Shown here: positions 34,217 through 42,527 of the stretch, one piece after another
How positions within the stretch are numbered: position 1 is the stretch's first letter
Layout: every line of letters starts with the position of its first letter
Source: SIG455 sp045659025
GTDB lineage: Bacteria > Bacillota > Clostridia > UMGS1810
NCBI GenBank assembly: GCA_045659025.1
Contig: JAZOWA010000007.1
Span: 1 to 64,000 of the forward strand
Length of the DNA stretch: 64,000 bases
Direction: 5' to 3'
Translations under genes and position numbers: made by a program
Notes under the pieces: generated by a model
Database searches by the model: none
What the model saw: only the letters and a program-made list of their open reading frames with translations
What the model was told of the DNA's origin: nothing

Positions 34217-36385
34217 ATGAGTATGATTATAAAAAATGGCAACACCTTCCATCTGCAGGGCAGAAACATCAGTTATATATTTACCGTAAGCGGTTCCGGT
34301 GACCTTCTGCACTATCACTTTGGCGGAAAGCTTGGTGACAGGGACTATTCTGCCAATGTGGGCAACGAATTCCGCAAGCTTATATGCTTTGACGGGGATA
34401 ATGCTTTGGAGGGTATTTATTCAGAGACCGCCCTCAGGGAATACCCCGAGTATGGCCACACCGACCTTCGCTCTCCTGCATATACGGTGGGCAATAAGTA
34501 CGGCAACACCATCACGCGCCTTAAATACAAATCCTTTGAGATTATAGACAATCAGGTAGCACACATTGAGGGTATGCCCTCTCTTTTCAAAGGTGACAAG
34601 ACGGCGCAGACATTGGAGATTACCCTTGCCGACGAGAGCATCGGTCTTGAGGCGGTGCTTTCCTACACGGTTTTCGATAAGCAGGATGTGATTTTGCGCA
34701 GTACCCGTTTTGTCAATAAATCCGACTCGGATATGACGGTGGAATCGGCATACAGTGTAAGTGTGGATTTTGATAAGCGGGACCTTGATATAGTATATTT
34801 CCCCGGCGCATGGTGCAGGGAGAGGGAGTTTGTCCGCACACCTGTCCCCTTCGGCGGTAAGGTAGAGGCGTCCAACGCCCGTGGCGGCAGCGGTCACGCT
34901 ATGAACCCCTTTATTATGCTCTGCAGTAAGGACGCCAATGAGGTACACGGCGAGGTTTACGGTTTTTCCCTTATATACAGCGGTAACCACTCCTCTGTGG
35001 CTGAGTGCGATCAGTACGGCAATATAAGAGTCCGTCAGGGAATCAACCCCTTTGGCTTTGAATACAAGCTTTCTCCCGAGGAGGTTTTCTACACACCTCA
35101 GTCGGTACTTACATACAGCAGTGACGGCTTTGGCGGATTGTCAAGGGAGATGCACGATATATACAGAGAGAACCTTTGCCTCAGCAAATGGGCGAGCAAG
35201 GACAGACCCATTCTCATAAACAACTGGGAGGGTACATACTTTAATTTCAATGAGGAGAAAATCCTCTCTATGGCAAAGAAAGCGAAGGAGGCAGGCGTAG
35301 AACTGTTTGTCTTGGACGACGGATGGTTCGGCAAGCGCAACAGCAATAAATCCTCCCTCGGTGACTGGTATGTAAATAAAGATAAGCTCCCCTCGGGTAT
35401 AGAGGGGTTGGCAAAGAAGATAAATGATGAGGGGCTTGCCTTTGGTCTGTGGTTTGAGCCGGAGATGGCAAATCCCGATTCCGACCTTTACCGTGAGCAT
35501 CCCGACTGGATAATAAGCGTACCCAACTTAACCCCCGCCCTTGGCAGGAACCAGTATATGCTTGACCTTTCAAGGGACGATGTGTGTGAGTTTATAGTAA
35601 AATCCGTGAGCGATATCCTCTCCTCTGCACCCATAGTGTATGTTAAATGGGATTACAACCGTATGATGGCGGATATGCCCTGCAAGGGATACAACCACAG
35701 ATACACCCTCGGCTTGTATAAGGTGCTTGATGCACTTATAAGGAAATTCCCCGATGTGCTTTTTGAGGGTTGTGCCGCAGGCGGCGGAAGATTCGATGCG
35801 GGAATGCTTGCCTACTCACCCCAGATATGGACAAGCGACAACACCGATGCAATTGCCCGTCTTAAGATTCAGTATTCCACCTCAATCTGTTATCCCTTGA
35901 GCACAATCTCTGCCCACATCACCGAATCTCCCAACCATATGGTACACAGAGACACTCCCCTTAAAACCAGGGCGGATGTGGCGCTTGCGGGAATGTTCGG
36001 GTACGAGCTTGATATCACCAAGATGACAGACGATGAGATTAGCAGTGTAAAGGAGATCACCGAGCTTTGCAAGAGTGTGCGAACCCTTGTCCGCACAGGT
36101 GATTTATACAGATTGCAGAGCCCCTATGAGGGTAACTACTGCAGTTGGCAGATAGTTTCCAAGGACAAGAGCGAGGCGTTGGTTTTCGGTTGCCGTATAT
36201 TAAACACCACCAACACCAAGGAGTCCCGCCTCACTCTCTGCGGACTTTCTGCAGAGTATGAATACACCGACACCGCAACGGGTGAGACTTACGGCGGTGA
36301 CGAGCTTATGGCAAGGGGCATCACTCCCGACTATGAAGAGATAGATTTTGCCACCTTTGTAAAGGTGCTTAAAATAACAAAATAA
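34217..36385 (+). CDS. alpha-galactosidase, glycoside hydrolase family 36
   Basis: Releases terminal alpha-galactose from raffinose-type sugars or galactomannans. The 722 residues have the GH36 layout: an N-terminal beta domain, then a TIM barrel starting W-E-G-T-Y-F-N-F near 337, with V-L-D-D-G-W-F-G, F-G-L-W-F-E-P-E-M and K-W-D-Y-N-R (nucleophile Asp 479). C-A-A-G-G-G-R-F-D and S-D-N-T-D (acid/base Asp 541) follow. There is no signal peptide, so it works on imported sugar. ATG 34223 sits at a better distance from GGTGA than ATG 34217, a two-codon difference. No transporter lies nearby. Confidence 0.93.
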   Translation: MSMIIKNGNTFHLQGRNISYIFTVSGSGDLLHYHFGGKLGDRDYSANVGNEFRKLICFDGDNALEGIYSETALREYPEYGHTDLRSPAYTVGNKYGNTITRLKYKSFEIIDNQVAHIEGMPSLFKGDKTAQTLEITLADESIGLEAVLSYTVFDKQDVILRSTRFVNKSDSDMTVESAYSVSVDFDKRDLDIVYFPGAWCREREFVRTPVPFGGKVEASNARGGSGHAMNPFIMLCSKDANEVHGEVYGFSLIYSGNHSSVAECDQYGNIRVRQGINPFGFEYKLSPEEVFYTPQSVLTYSSDGFGGLSREMHDIYRENLCLSKWASKDRPILINNWEGTYFNFNEEKILSMAKKAKEAGVELFVLDDGWFGKRNSNKSSLGDWYVNKDKLPSGIEGLAKKINDEGLAFGLWFEPEMANPDSDLYREHPDWIISVPNLTPALGRNQYMLDLSRDDVCEFIVKSVSDILSSAPIVYVKWDYNRMMADMPCKGYNHRYTLGLYKVLDALIRKFPDVLFEGCAAGGGRFDAGMLAYSPQIWTSDNTDAIARLKIQYSTSICYPLSTISAHITESPNHMVHRDTPLKTRADVALAGMFGYELDITKMTDDEISSVKEITELCKSVRTLVRTGDLYRLQSPYEGNYCSWQIVSKDKSEALVFGCRILNTTNTKESRLTLCGLSAEYEYTDTATGETYGGDELMARGITPDYEEIDFATFVKVLKITK

Positions 36386-36402
36386 TGCTTCGGAGGTAAA
36401 TT

Positions 36403-37491
36403 ATGAAGTATTCAGATAATTTCAAAGCAAAGAAAGAAACATTGCTCAGCAAGAAGGTGTGCGTGGGCTTTGACGGATTTGTGGATTATGTAATCCGCCC
36501 CGTTAAGACCAGAACAGACGAGACCACCTGCACCTACTATTCCACTATTGACCAGTTTGGCGAGAAGATTTCATCTCTGGCAGGTGTAAGCGGTAATATC
36601 GAGCTTTCCGTAAGCAGTACGGATTTCGGCGGTTGCGGACCGCACTATGCCAACGGTCTTGCCAATATGGGGGTTGACTGCACCTGCGTGGGTGCTATGG
36701 GTTATCCCGATAAAAACCCCGTATTCAATCTCAATCCCAACTGTAAGACCATCACCGTAAGCGAACCGGGATATTCTTATGTGTTTGAGTTTGGTGACGG
36801 CAAGATTATTATGAGTGACATCGAGAAAATCAGCCGTCTTAAATGGGAAGACCTTATAGAGCGTATTTCCGTTGATGAGATGGTGAAAATCTTTGATGAG
36901 GCAGATATCATAACCCTGGTAAACTGGAGCTATCTCGTGCATTTTCATAAGATTTACGAGAAGTTTTTGGAGGAGGTTATGCCCCGTCTTTCCAAAAAAG
37001 ACCGCAAGGTGTATATCGACATCGCTGACTGTGCAAAGAGAGGTGCAGAGGAGATAAAGCTTGCCCTTAAGATGTTTGGCAGATACTCAGAGTTCGCTCC
37101 CACCTATCTCGGCCTTAATAAGACCGAGGCAATGGTGATGCACTCAGTTCTTTGCGAGGGTGAGTATGTGGATTCCCTTACAGTTGCAAGGGCAATTAAG
37201 GAGTATTCGGGTATCGGTACGGTTATTATCCACCCCGTGGATTCTTCTGCAGCAGTGTATGACGGCGGTGAGGTAGAGGTAAAGGGTATCCTCTGTGAGA
37301 AACCCAAAAAGACCACCGGCGGCGGCGATAACTTCAACTCCGGCTTCTGCGCAGGACTTCTCGCAGGTCTTGATATCAAGAGCTGTCTCGTAAGCGGTAT
37401 GACCACCTCATACCTCTATGTTAAGAACGGCCATTGCAACACCTTTGACGATATCGCAGATACCATGACCATGTACGACGACAGAGTATAA
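36403..37491 (+). CDS. PfkB-family carbohydrate kinase
   Basis: A 362-residue protein behind a strong GGAGG, 17 bases after the alpha-galactosidase. V-G-F-D-G-F-V-D near the N terminus, G-G-C-G-P-H-Y-A-N-G-L-A (sugar-site glycines) and T-T-G-G-G-D-N-F-N-S-G-F with the catalytic Asp place it in the ribokinase/PfkB family. It is longer than typical ribokinase, with an extended first 60 residues. Co-transcription suggests it acts on a sugar released or handled with alpha-galactosides, but PfkB substrates cannot be assigned from the motifs. Confidence 0.82.
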   Translation: MKYSDNFKAKKETLLSKKVCVGFDGFVDYVIRPVKTRTDETTCTYYSTIDQFGEKISSLAGVSGNIELSVSSTDFGGCGPHYANGLANMGVDCTCVGAMGYPDKNPVFNLNPNCKTITVSEPGYSYVFEFGDGKIIMSDIEKISRLKWEDLIERISVDEMVKIFDEADIITLVNWSYLVHFHKIYEKFLEEVMPRLSKKDRKVYIDIADCAKRGAEEIKLALKMFGRYSEFAPTYLGLNKTEAMVMHSVLCEGEYVDSLTVARAIKEYSGIGTVIIHPVDSSAAVYDGGEVEVKGILCEKPKKTTGGGDNFNSGFCAGLLAGLDIKSCLVSGMTTSYLYVKNGHCNTFDDIADTMTMYDDRV

Positions 37492-37513
37492 TAAATATTA
37501 AAGACCATAATAT

Positions 37514-37541
37514 AAAAGCCGCAGTAATCTGCGGCTTTTTG
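37514..37541 (+). terminator. terminator after the kinase gene
   Basis: AAAAGCCGCAG and CTGCGGCTTTTT pair around TAAT and end in a T-tract. Confidence 0.85.
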
Positions 37542-37576
37542 AAAACATATTAAAAATCACGTCAGGAGACGATTGT

Positions 37577-38497
37577 ATGTCTATATACGATAGCGCAGAT
37601 AAACTTATCGGTGGCACACCTCTGCTCCGCCTTGCAAATGTAGAGGAGAAGTATAATCTCGGTGCCACACTCCTTGCCAAATTGGAGTTTATGAATCCCA
37701 CAGGCTCTGCCAAGGACAGAGCAGCCAAGTGGATGATTGACGGCGCAGAAGCAAGGGGAGAGATAGGCAAGGGTAGTGTGATAATTGAACCCACCTCGGG
37801 CAATACAGGAATAGGCCTTGCCGCCGTTGGCGGTGCCAGGGGGTATAGGGTGATTATCGTAATGCCCGACACCATGTCAAAGGAGCGCATTACCCTTATG
37901 AGAGCATACGGTGCCGAGGTAATCCTCACCGACGGCAAGCTGGGGATGGGTGGTGCTATATCCAAGGCAAAGGAGCTTGCCGAGAGCATAGAGGGATCCT
38001 TCATACCCGATCAGTTCTCCAACCCCGATAATGCCAAAGCGCATTTTGACACCACGGGTCCCGAGATCTGGGCGGACACCGAGGGCAAGGTGGATATATT
38101 CGTAGCAGGGGCAGGCACAGGCGGTACTGTGACGGGTACGGGCAGATTCTTAAAATCCAGAAAGGATGTTAAGATTGTGGCGGTAGAGCCGGCAGAATCT
38201 GCAGTCCTCTCAGGCGGAAAGCCGGGCCCTCATAAGATACAGGGTATCGGCGCAGGATTCATCCCCGATGTGCTTGATATCTCGGTGATAGACGAGGTTT
38301 GCCCCGTGTCATCTGATGATGCTTATGATAAGGCAAGGATGCTTGGTGCCACAGAAGGCATCCTGGCAGGCATATCCTCAGGCGCAGCCCTCCATAGCGC
38401 CATAGAGCTCTGCAAAAGGGCAGAAAACAAAGGCAAGACCGTGGTAGTCCTACTCCCCGACGGCGGAGACAGATACCTCTCGGGCGATTTGTATTAA
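37577..38497 (+). CDS. cysK: cysteine synthase (O-acetylserine sulfhydrylase)
   Basis: PLP enzyme making cysteine from O-acetylserine and sulfide. The 306 residues include N-P-T-G-S-A-K-D-R-A with the PLP Lys near 46, P-T-S-G-N-T-G-I-G for the substrate carboxylate near 73, and G-A-G-T-G-G-T-V-T-G-T-G for the PLP phosphate near 180. The typical G-I-S-S-G-A motif is near 265. The ATG has CAGGAGA upstream. It stands alone between a terminator and the palindrome array; no serine acetyltransferase is adjacent. Confidence 0.93.
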   Translation: MSIYDSADKLIGGTPLLRLANVEEKYNLGATLLAKLEFMNPTGSAKDRAAKWMIDGAEARGEIGKGSVIIEPTSGNTGIGLAAVGGARGYRVIIVMPDTMSKERITLMRAYGAEVILTDGKLGMGGAISKAKELAESIEGSFIPDQFSNPDNAKAHFDTTGPEIWADTEGKVDIFVAGAGTGGTVTGTGRFLKSRKDVKIVAVEPAESAVLSGGKPGPHKIQGIGAGFIPDVLDISVIDEVCPVSSDDAYDKARMLGATEGILAGISSGAALHSAIELCKRAENKGKTVVVLLPDGGDRYLSGDLY

Positions 38498-38709
38498 GCG
38501 TTGCGAAGCAACGCATCGATATGAATTCTGACGAATTCTCGATATGTACTTTGTACTCGATATGTACTTTGTACTCGATATGTGCTTCGCACTCGATATG
38601 TTGCCTTTTGGCAACGAGAATTCATATCATATCGAGTTTAACCAACGGGAAAACATATCGATTTTACGGCAGTAAAAATATCGAGCAGGCATTAGCCCTG
38701 CATATCGAC
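38498..38709. repeat. array of small palindromes separated by TCGATAT / ATATCGA
   Basis: Five TCGATAT words (38516, 38539, 38557, 38575, 38593) are followed by four inverted ATATCGA words (38629, 38655, 38678, 38702). Between them are short units, most of them hairpins but with different sequences: GAATTC-TGAC-GAATTC, GTAC-TTT-GTAC (twice), GTGC-TTC-GCAC, GTTGCC-TTTT-GGCAAC, TTTTAC-GGCA-GTAAAA and GCAGG-CCTGC. GCGTTGC-GAA-GCAACGC opens the array at 38498. It begins one base after the cysK stop and carries no gene. Direct and inverted words would also allow one long nested stem. Confidence 0.85.
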
Positions 38710-38768
38710 TAACTTTTTATCCCTGACTTGACACGAACTATGTCGAATTTTGTGAAAGGAGAGGTATA

Positions 38769-39077
38769 ATGGATAATGCAATGATTTTCTTTTCAATTAT
38801 TTTATTTTTATTATGTTGGTTTCCTTTTGTAAAAAAATTGATTTGGAACAAAGTTGCTTCCGTTAAAACAGTTAAAGCAGAAGTGTTTGATAAATATAAG
38901 TCAAATATAGTTTCCAGATATCCGAAAATCTTTAAACAGGAAAGTTATATTATTGTTTTTAAGACAAAAGACAAAAAGCTTTCATTTAATGTTTCTGCAT
39001 ATTCATATAACAATTATCGAATTAAGGAAAAAGGAACTTTGAAATATAAAGGAAATCAAATAATAAGTTTTAAGTGA
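38769..39077 (+). CDS. small AT-rich membrane-anchored protein, DUF2500-like
   Basis: A 102-residue protein with one N-terminal membrane segment (about 5-25) and a small basic beta domain (Y-I-I-V-F-K-T-K-D-K-K-L-S-F-N-V, then Y-N-N-Y-R and G-T-L-K-Y-K-G-N-Q-I-I-S-F). The pattern resembles DUF2500-type proteins of unknown function; I am only moderately sure of that likeness. GAAAGGAG lies upstream. Base composition is far more AT-rich than any neighbour and codons end mostly in A or T, which suggests recent transfer. It sits next to the palindrome array. Confidence 0.7.
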   Translation: MDNAMIFFSIILFLLCWFPFVKKLIWNKVASVKTVKAEVFDKYKSNIVSRYPKIFKQESYIIVFKTKDKKLSFNVSAYSYNNYRIKEKGTLKYKGNQIISFK

Positions 39078-39164
39078 TTTTGGGATTTTAACTCGACGCG
39101 ATCTTCCTTAAAAATTGACTGCATCTAAACCTTATGTGTCGCAATATGGATATTGACCCACATA

Positions 39165-39195
39165 AAAACCCTCCGAATTTCTTCGGAGGGTTTGT
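39165..39195. terminator. bidirectional hairpin terminator
   Basis: AAACCCTCCGAA pairs with TTCGGAGGGTTT, with T-rich sequence on both strands. It abuts the stop codon of the penicillin-binding protein gene. Confidence 0.85.
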
Positions 39196-39196
39196 T

Positions 39197-40612
39197 TTAT
39201 TTATCAAGATACGTTCTTATCATTTCTCTTGCTATGGGGGCGGCGATACTGCCACCTGTGGAGCCTGCGTATTCCAGCACTACGGCTACGGCTATCTGTG
39301 GGTCTTCTGCGGGGGCGAAGGCGATGAACATTGCGTGGGTCTTCTCTTTATTGGTATCGGTCATCTCGTTCTCTGCGGTGCCCGTCTTACCGCCGATATC
39401 CAGTCCCCATATACGGGCGTTGGTGCCTGTGCCCTTCTCTACTGTGGCTATCATAAGGTCTTTCACATATTGGGCACTTTGTCTGCTGAGGGATGTGGTG
39501 AGGTTTGACGGGCCAAAGCTCTCCAGCACCGTACCGCCGGGAGAGGTCACCTTGGATACTATATAGGGCTTCATCATCACACCGTCATTTGCGACGGCAC
39601 CCGTTATCATAGCAAGGTGCAGGGGCGATACAAGGGTCTTTCCCTGACCGATAGATGTAGCCGCCTTCTCCGCATCACTTAAATTCGTGGTCTGGAATTT
39701 ACTTGTGCTGATAGGGAAGCGGAAGGGAATTTTCTTATTGAACATATAGGAGCTTGCGATTTTATCAAAATCGCTCTGCCTGAATGTGGCACCCAGCTGG
39801 GCGAAGTATACGTTACTTGAACGGATAAATCCCTTTTCCATATCGGTGGTGCCGTGTCGGGTATTCTTTGTGTTGGCGATGGTGTAGCCGTCGATGGTGA
39901 ATTTGCCCTCCTCGTCTTCTACCACAAAGTCTGTGAGCCCCTTGTCATAGGCGGTGGCTGCGATAATGGTCTTGAAGGTGGAGCCGGGGGGATACAGGCC
40001 CATAGTGGCACGATTTAAGAAAGGTGCGTTCTCGTTGGAATTAAGATCACTCCAACGGCGGGTGAGCTGGGTCTCGTTCGGATTGAAGTCGGGCTTACTC
40101 ACCATGGCAAGTATCTCGCCCGTCTGTGGGTTTATGGCTACTGCCGCACCTCTGTATCTGTTCATCAGTTGGCTTGCCCGTCTTTGAGAGGGGTGGTCTA
40201 TGGTGAGGTGCAGGGAGTTGCCCTCGCTCATCTCACCCTTTAATATATTGCCGATATTAAATACGGCGCTGATGCCGTCATCACCGAGGAGTTGGGAATT
40301 ATAGAATTTCTCCAGGAATGACTTTCCATAGGTCTTGGAAGAGTAGCCGATTATGTGGGAATACAGTGCATCATAGGGGTAATAACGCCTCTGCTCGTCC
40401 TCATTCACTTTGCTGTAAGCCAGTTCTTCCCCCTCTCTGTCATAGATGGTGCCCCGCACCACGGAGGATTCCTTTATAAGGGCACGGGAGTTTAAGTTGC
40501 TTGAGGAATACTCGTCACGGTTAAATACCTCAATACCCGTAAGATACACTATAAGGGCAAGGAAAAGCAGGCTGATGAACATCAGCACTATACTGATTTT
40601 CTTATCCTTCAT
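39197..40612 (-). CDS. class B penicillin-binding protein (peptidoglycan transpeptidase)
   Basis: Cross-links peptidoglycan outside the membrane. The 471 residues begin with a membrane anchor (about 8-28). A dimerisation region follows (V-V-R-G-T-I-Y-D-R-E-G), then a transpeptidase domain with the catalytic Ser in G-S-T-F-K-T, the S-S-N motif and G-K-T-G-T. The compact size and the R-G-T-I-Y-D-R motif fit PbpA/SpoVD-like enzymes. The start is ATG 40612; GTG 40621 abuts the GGAG site. The usual FtsW/RodA partner is not adjacent, so division, elongation and sporulation roles cannot be told apart. Confidence 0.88.
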   Translation of the reverse strand: MKDKKISIVLMFISLLFLALIVYLTGIEVFNRDEYSSSNLNSRALIKESSVVRGTIYDREGEELAYSKVNEDEQRRYYPYDALYSHIIGYSSKTYGKSFLEKFYNSQLLGDDGISAVFNIGNILKGEMSEGNSLHLTIDHPSQRRASQLMNRYRGAAVAINPQTGEILAMVSKPDFNPNETQLTRRWSDLNSNENAPFLNRATMGLYPPGSTFKTIIAATAYDKGLTDFVVEDEEGKFTIDGYTIANTKNTRHGTTDMEKGFIRSSNVYFAQLGATFRQSDFDKIASSYMFNKKIPFRFPISTSKFQTTNLSDAEKAATSIGQGKTLVSPLHLAMITGAVANDGVMMKPYIVSKVTSPGGTVLESFGPSNLTTSLSRQSAQYVKDLMIATVEKGTGTNARIWGLDIGGKTGTAENEMTDTNKEKTHAMFIAFAPAEDPQIAVAVVLEYAGSTGGSIAAPIAREMIRTYLDK

Positions 40613-40684
40613 GTACCTCACTCCTTTATAAATTATTCCCTAAACCACAAACTGCCCCCGTATGTACGGGAGCAGAAAGGCTTA

Positions 40685-41635
40685 TCAATATAGTCTGAAC
40701 CAGGGGATATGTGTCTTATCCACCTCAAAGCTCCTGCCGTTTAAGTAAGAAAGAGCATTATCGTCTTCAAAGGCAAACTCCGTCTTATACGAATACAACG
40801 CCTGCACTTTAAGACCGACTTTTTTATTGAATTCATTGGTGCCGTACTTACCGTCACCTGCAAGGGGATGACCTATATGCGCCATCTGCGCCCTTATCTG
40901 ATGGGTACGGCCTGTGATGAGGTCTATCTCCAAGAATGTGCCGAGGGCGTTCTTGCCAATGGTGCGGTACTTGGTGACACACTTTTTATATCCCTGCTTT
41001 GGGGTGTCGCTTAAATACACCCTGTTTTGCGATTCGTTCTTCTCAAGGTAGGCGGTCAGGGTGGCATCAGGTGGGGTGATATGACCCTTGACCATACAGA
41101 GATAGTATTTCTTTATCTCCCTTGATTTAATCTTCTCGTTAATAATGCGCAGGGCGGTGGCATTCTTTGCTGCAATCACGATACCGCCTGTGTTCCTGTC
41201 AATACGATTGCACAGAGCAGGAGCAAAGGAATGCTCGTCATCGGGGTTATACTCGCCCTTATGATACAGATACGCTTTTATGTGGGATATGAGGGTGTTG
41301 AACTTCTCCTTATCGTCCTCGTGGACAATCATACCCGGCTTTTTGTCTATGAGCATAATGTTTTCATCCTCATACACAATATCAATGGCAGGCTTGATTT
41401 TAAGGAAGGACAAATCCGACTGCGCCTCGCCGAAGAATTCGTCGGAGATATATAGTTCCAACACATCTCCCTCGTTGAGCTTTGTGGCACCCTCTGCCTT
41501 CTTGCCGTTTAGCTTGATACGTTTCTTGCGAAGGCATTTGTATATCATACTCTGGGGACAGTTTGTAAGGAATTTGGTGAGAAACTTATCCAGCCTCTGT
41601 CCGCCGTCATTTGCATTGACAGTGATTTCCCTCAT
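40685..41635 (-). CDS. RluA-family 23S rRNA pseudouridine synthase (RluC/RluD-like), copy 1
   Basis: Isomerises specific uridines in large-subunit rRNA. The 316 residues have an S4 RNA-binding domain (about 12-60), then the catalytic motif as N-R-I-D-R-N-T-G-G near 142 (usually H-R-L-D-x-x-T-S-G) and T-G-R-T-H-Q-I-R-A-Q near 225. Asn replacing the first His of the motif is seen in RluC-type enzymes; the catalytic Asp is intact. Its ATG overlaps the stop of the TPR gene by one base. A second family member is at 58.1 kb. Confidence 0.88.
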   Translation of the reverse strand: MREITVNANDGGQRLDKFLTKFLTNCPQSMIYKCLRKKRIKLNGKKAEGATKLNEGDVLELYISDEFFGEAQSDLSFLKIKPAIDIVYEDENIMLIDKKPGMIVHEDDKEKFNTLISHIKAYLYHKGEYNPDDEHSFAPALCNRIDRNTGGIVIAAKNATALRIINEKIKSREIKKYYLCMVKGHITPPDATLTAYLEKNESQNRVYLSDTPKQGYKKCVTKYRTIGKNALGTFLEIDLITGRTHQIRAQMAHIGHPLAGDGKYGTNEFNKKVGLKVQALYSYKTEFAFEDDNALSYLNGRSFEVDKTHIPWFRLY

Positions 41636-42498
41636 TATATACCGCCCTTTTCCGCCTCAAGCTTGGCATTGAGACGCTCTATCGCACCCTTCACGTCCTC
41701 GTGGGACACGGTGGAGAGGAATTTAACGGGCATCTTGAGTGCCTTCTTGTAATTGTCCATGGCCTTCTCATATTCGCCCTGATCCTCAAGCACCATACCA
41801 TAGTTGTAGTAGGGTTCAATGAATGTGGGCTCCTCTGCCACCAGCTCGTCATACATATCCGAAGCGGTGCGGATGTTACCGCAGAGGTAGTAGTTATATG
41901 CAAGGTTATCACGGATGATTTTGTCGGTGCTGTTATACTCATACGCTTCTTTGCTGAATTCCAGACCCTTGGTGCGCTGGTTATTGAGTATATAATAGCA
42001 ACCCAATGTGCCATACATCACGGTAGAACGGAATCCGCTCTCGTACACCTCTTCAATCTCCTCAATGGCTTCAGAGAGGTTGCCCCTCTTCCACTTGATG
42101 ATAGAGAGATTGATGTGGGCGCCTGATATGAGATTATCGTTAAGACGGTCTCTGTCAATAAAGAGGGTCTTGGTGATTATCTGCTCACTTTTGTCAAGCA
42201 CACCGTCACGGATGAGAAGATATGCATACACCAATTTATGAAGGGGCTTTAAGTTACTTATCTTCATAGCCCTCTCATACCAGAGGAAGCCTTTGCCGTG
42301 GTCTTTGTTGTAGGTGTATCTGGCGATTATGGCAAGGATATCGCCTCTTAAAAGAAACGCCAGGGTCAAAAGACCTGCAAGGACAATTATAATACCCGTA
42401 ATAATACCGAAGCTGAATGCCACCGTAACGGCTATACCGGACAACAGTATATAGAGGATATATTTAAGTCCCGTCTTGTCGTATTTAAGATTGTTCAT
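41635..42498 (-). CDS. membrane-anchored TPR protein
   Basis: A 287-residue protein with two hydrophobic segments in residues 12-55, then helical repeats of TPR type. The clearest run is residues 195-275 (Y-Y-L-C-G-N-I-R-T-A, then Y-Y-N-Y-G-M-V-L-E-D-Q-G-E-Y-E-K-A-M-D-N-Y-K, the last forming a textbook TPR). It is probably a protein-protein adaptor at the membrane. It is translationally linked to the pseudouridine synthase and follows asnS by 29 bases. Confidence 0.75.
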   Translation of the reverse strand: MNNLKYDKTGLKYILYILLSGIAVTVAFSFGIITGIIIVLAGLLTLAFLLRGDILAIIARYTYNKDHGKGFLWYERAMKISNLKPLHKLVYAYLLIRDGVLDKSEQIITKTLFIDRDRLNDNLISGAHINLSIIKWKRGNLSEAIEEIEEVYESGFRSTVMYGTLGCYYILNNQRTKGLEFSKEAYEYNSTDKIIRDNLAYNYYLCGNIRTASDMYDELVAEEPTFIEPYYNYGMVLEDQGEYEKAMDNYKKALKMPVKFLSTVSHEDVKGAIERLNAKLEAEKGGI

Positions 42499-42527
42499 AG
42501 GAATAATCCGCCTTTCTCTTTCGGCTA

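Noticed and set aside
38498..38709. CRISPR array
   Set aside because: The repeated word is only 7 bases, reverses orientation midway, and the intervening units are themselves palindromes of 11-19 bases rather than unique spacers.
40640..40680. Hairpin GCTCCCGTA/TACGGGGGC between the pseudouridine synthase and penicillin-binding-protein genes as a terminator
   Set aside because: The stem is real, but no T-tract follows on the transcribed strand, so termination is not supported.
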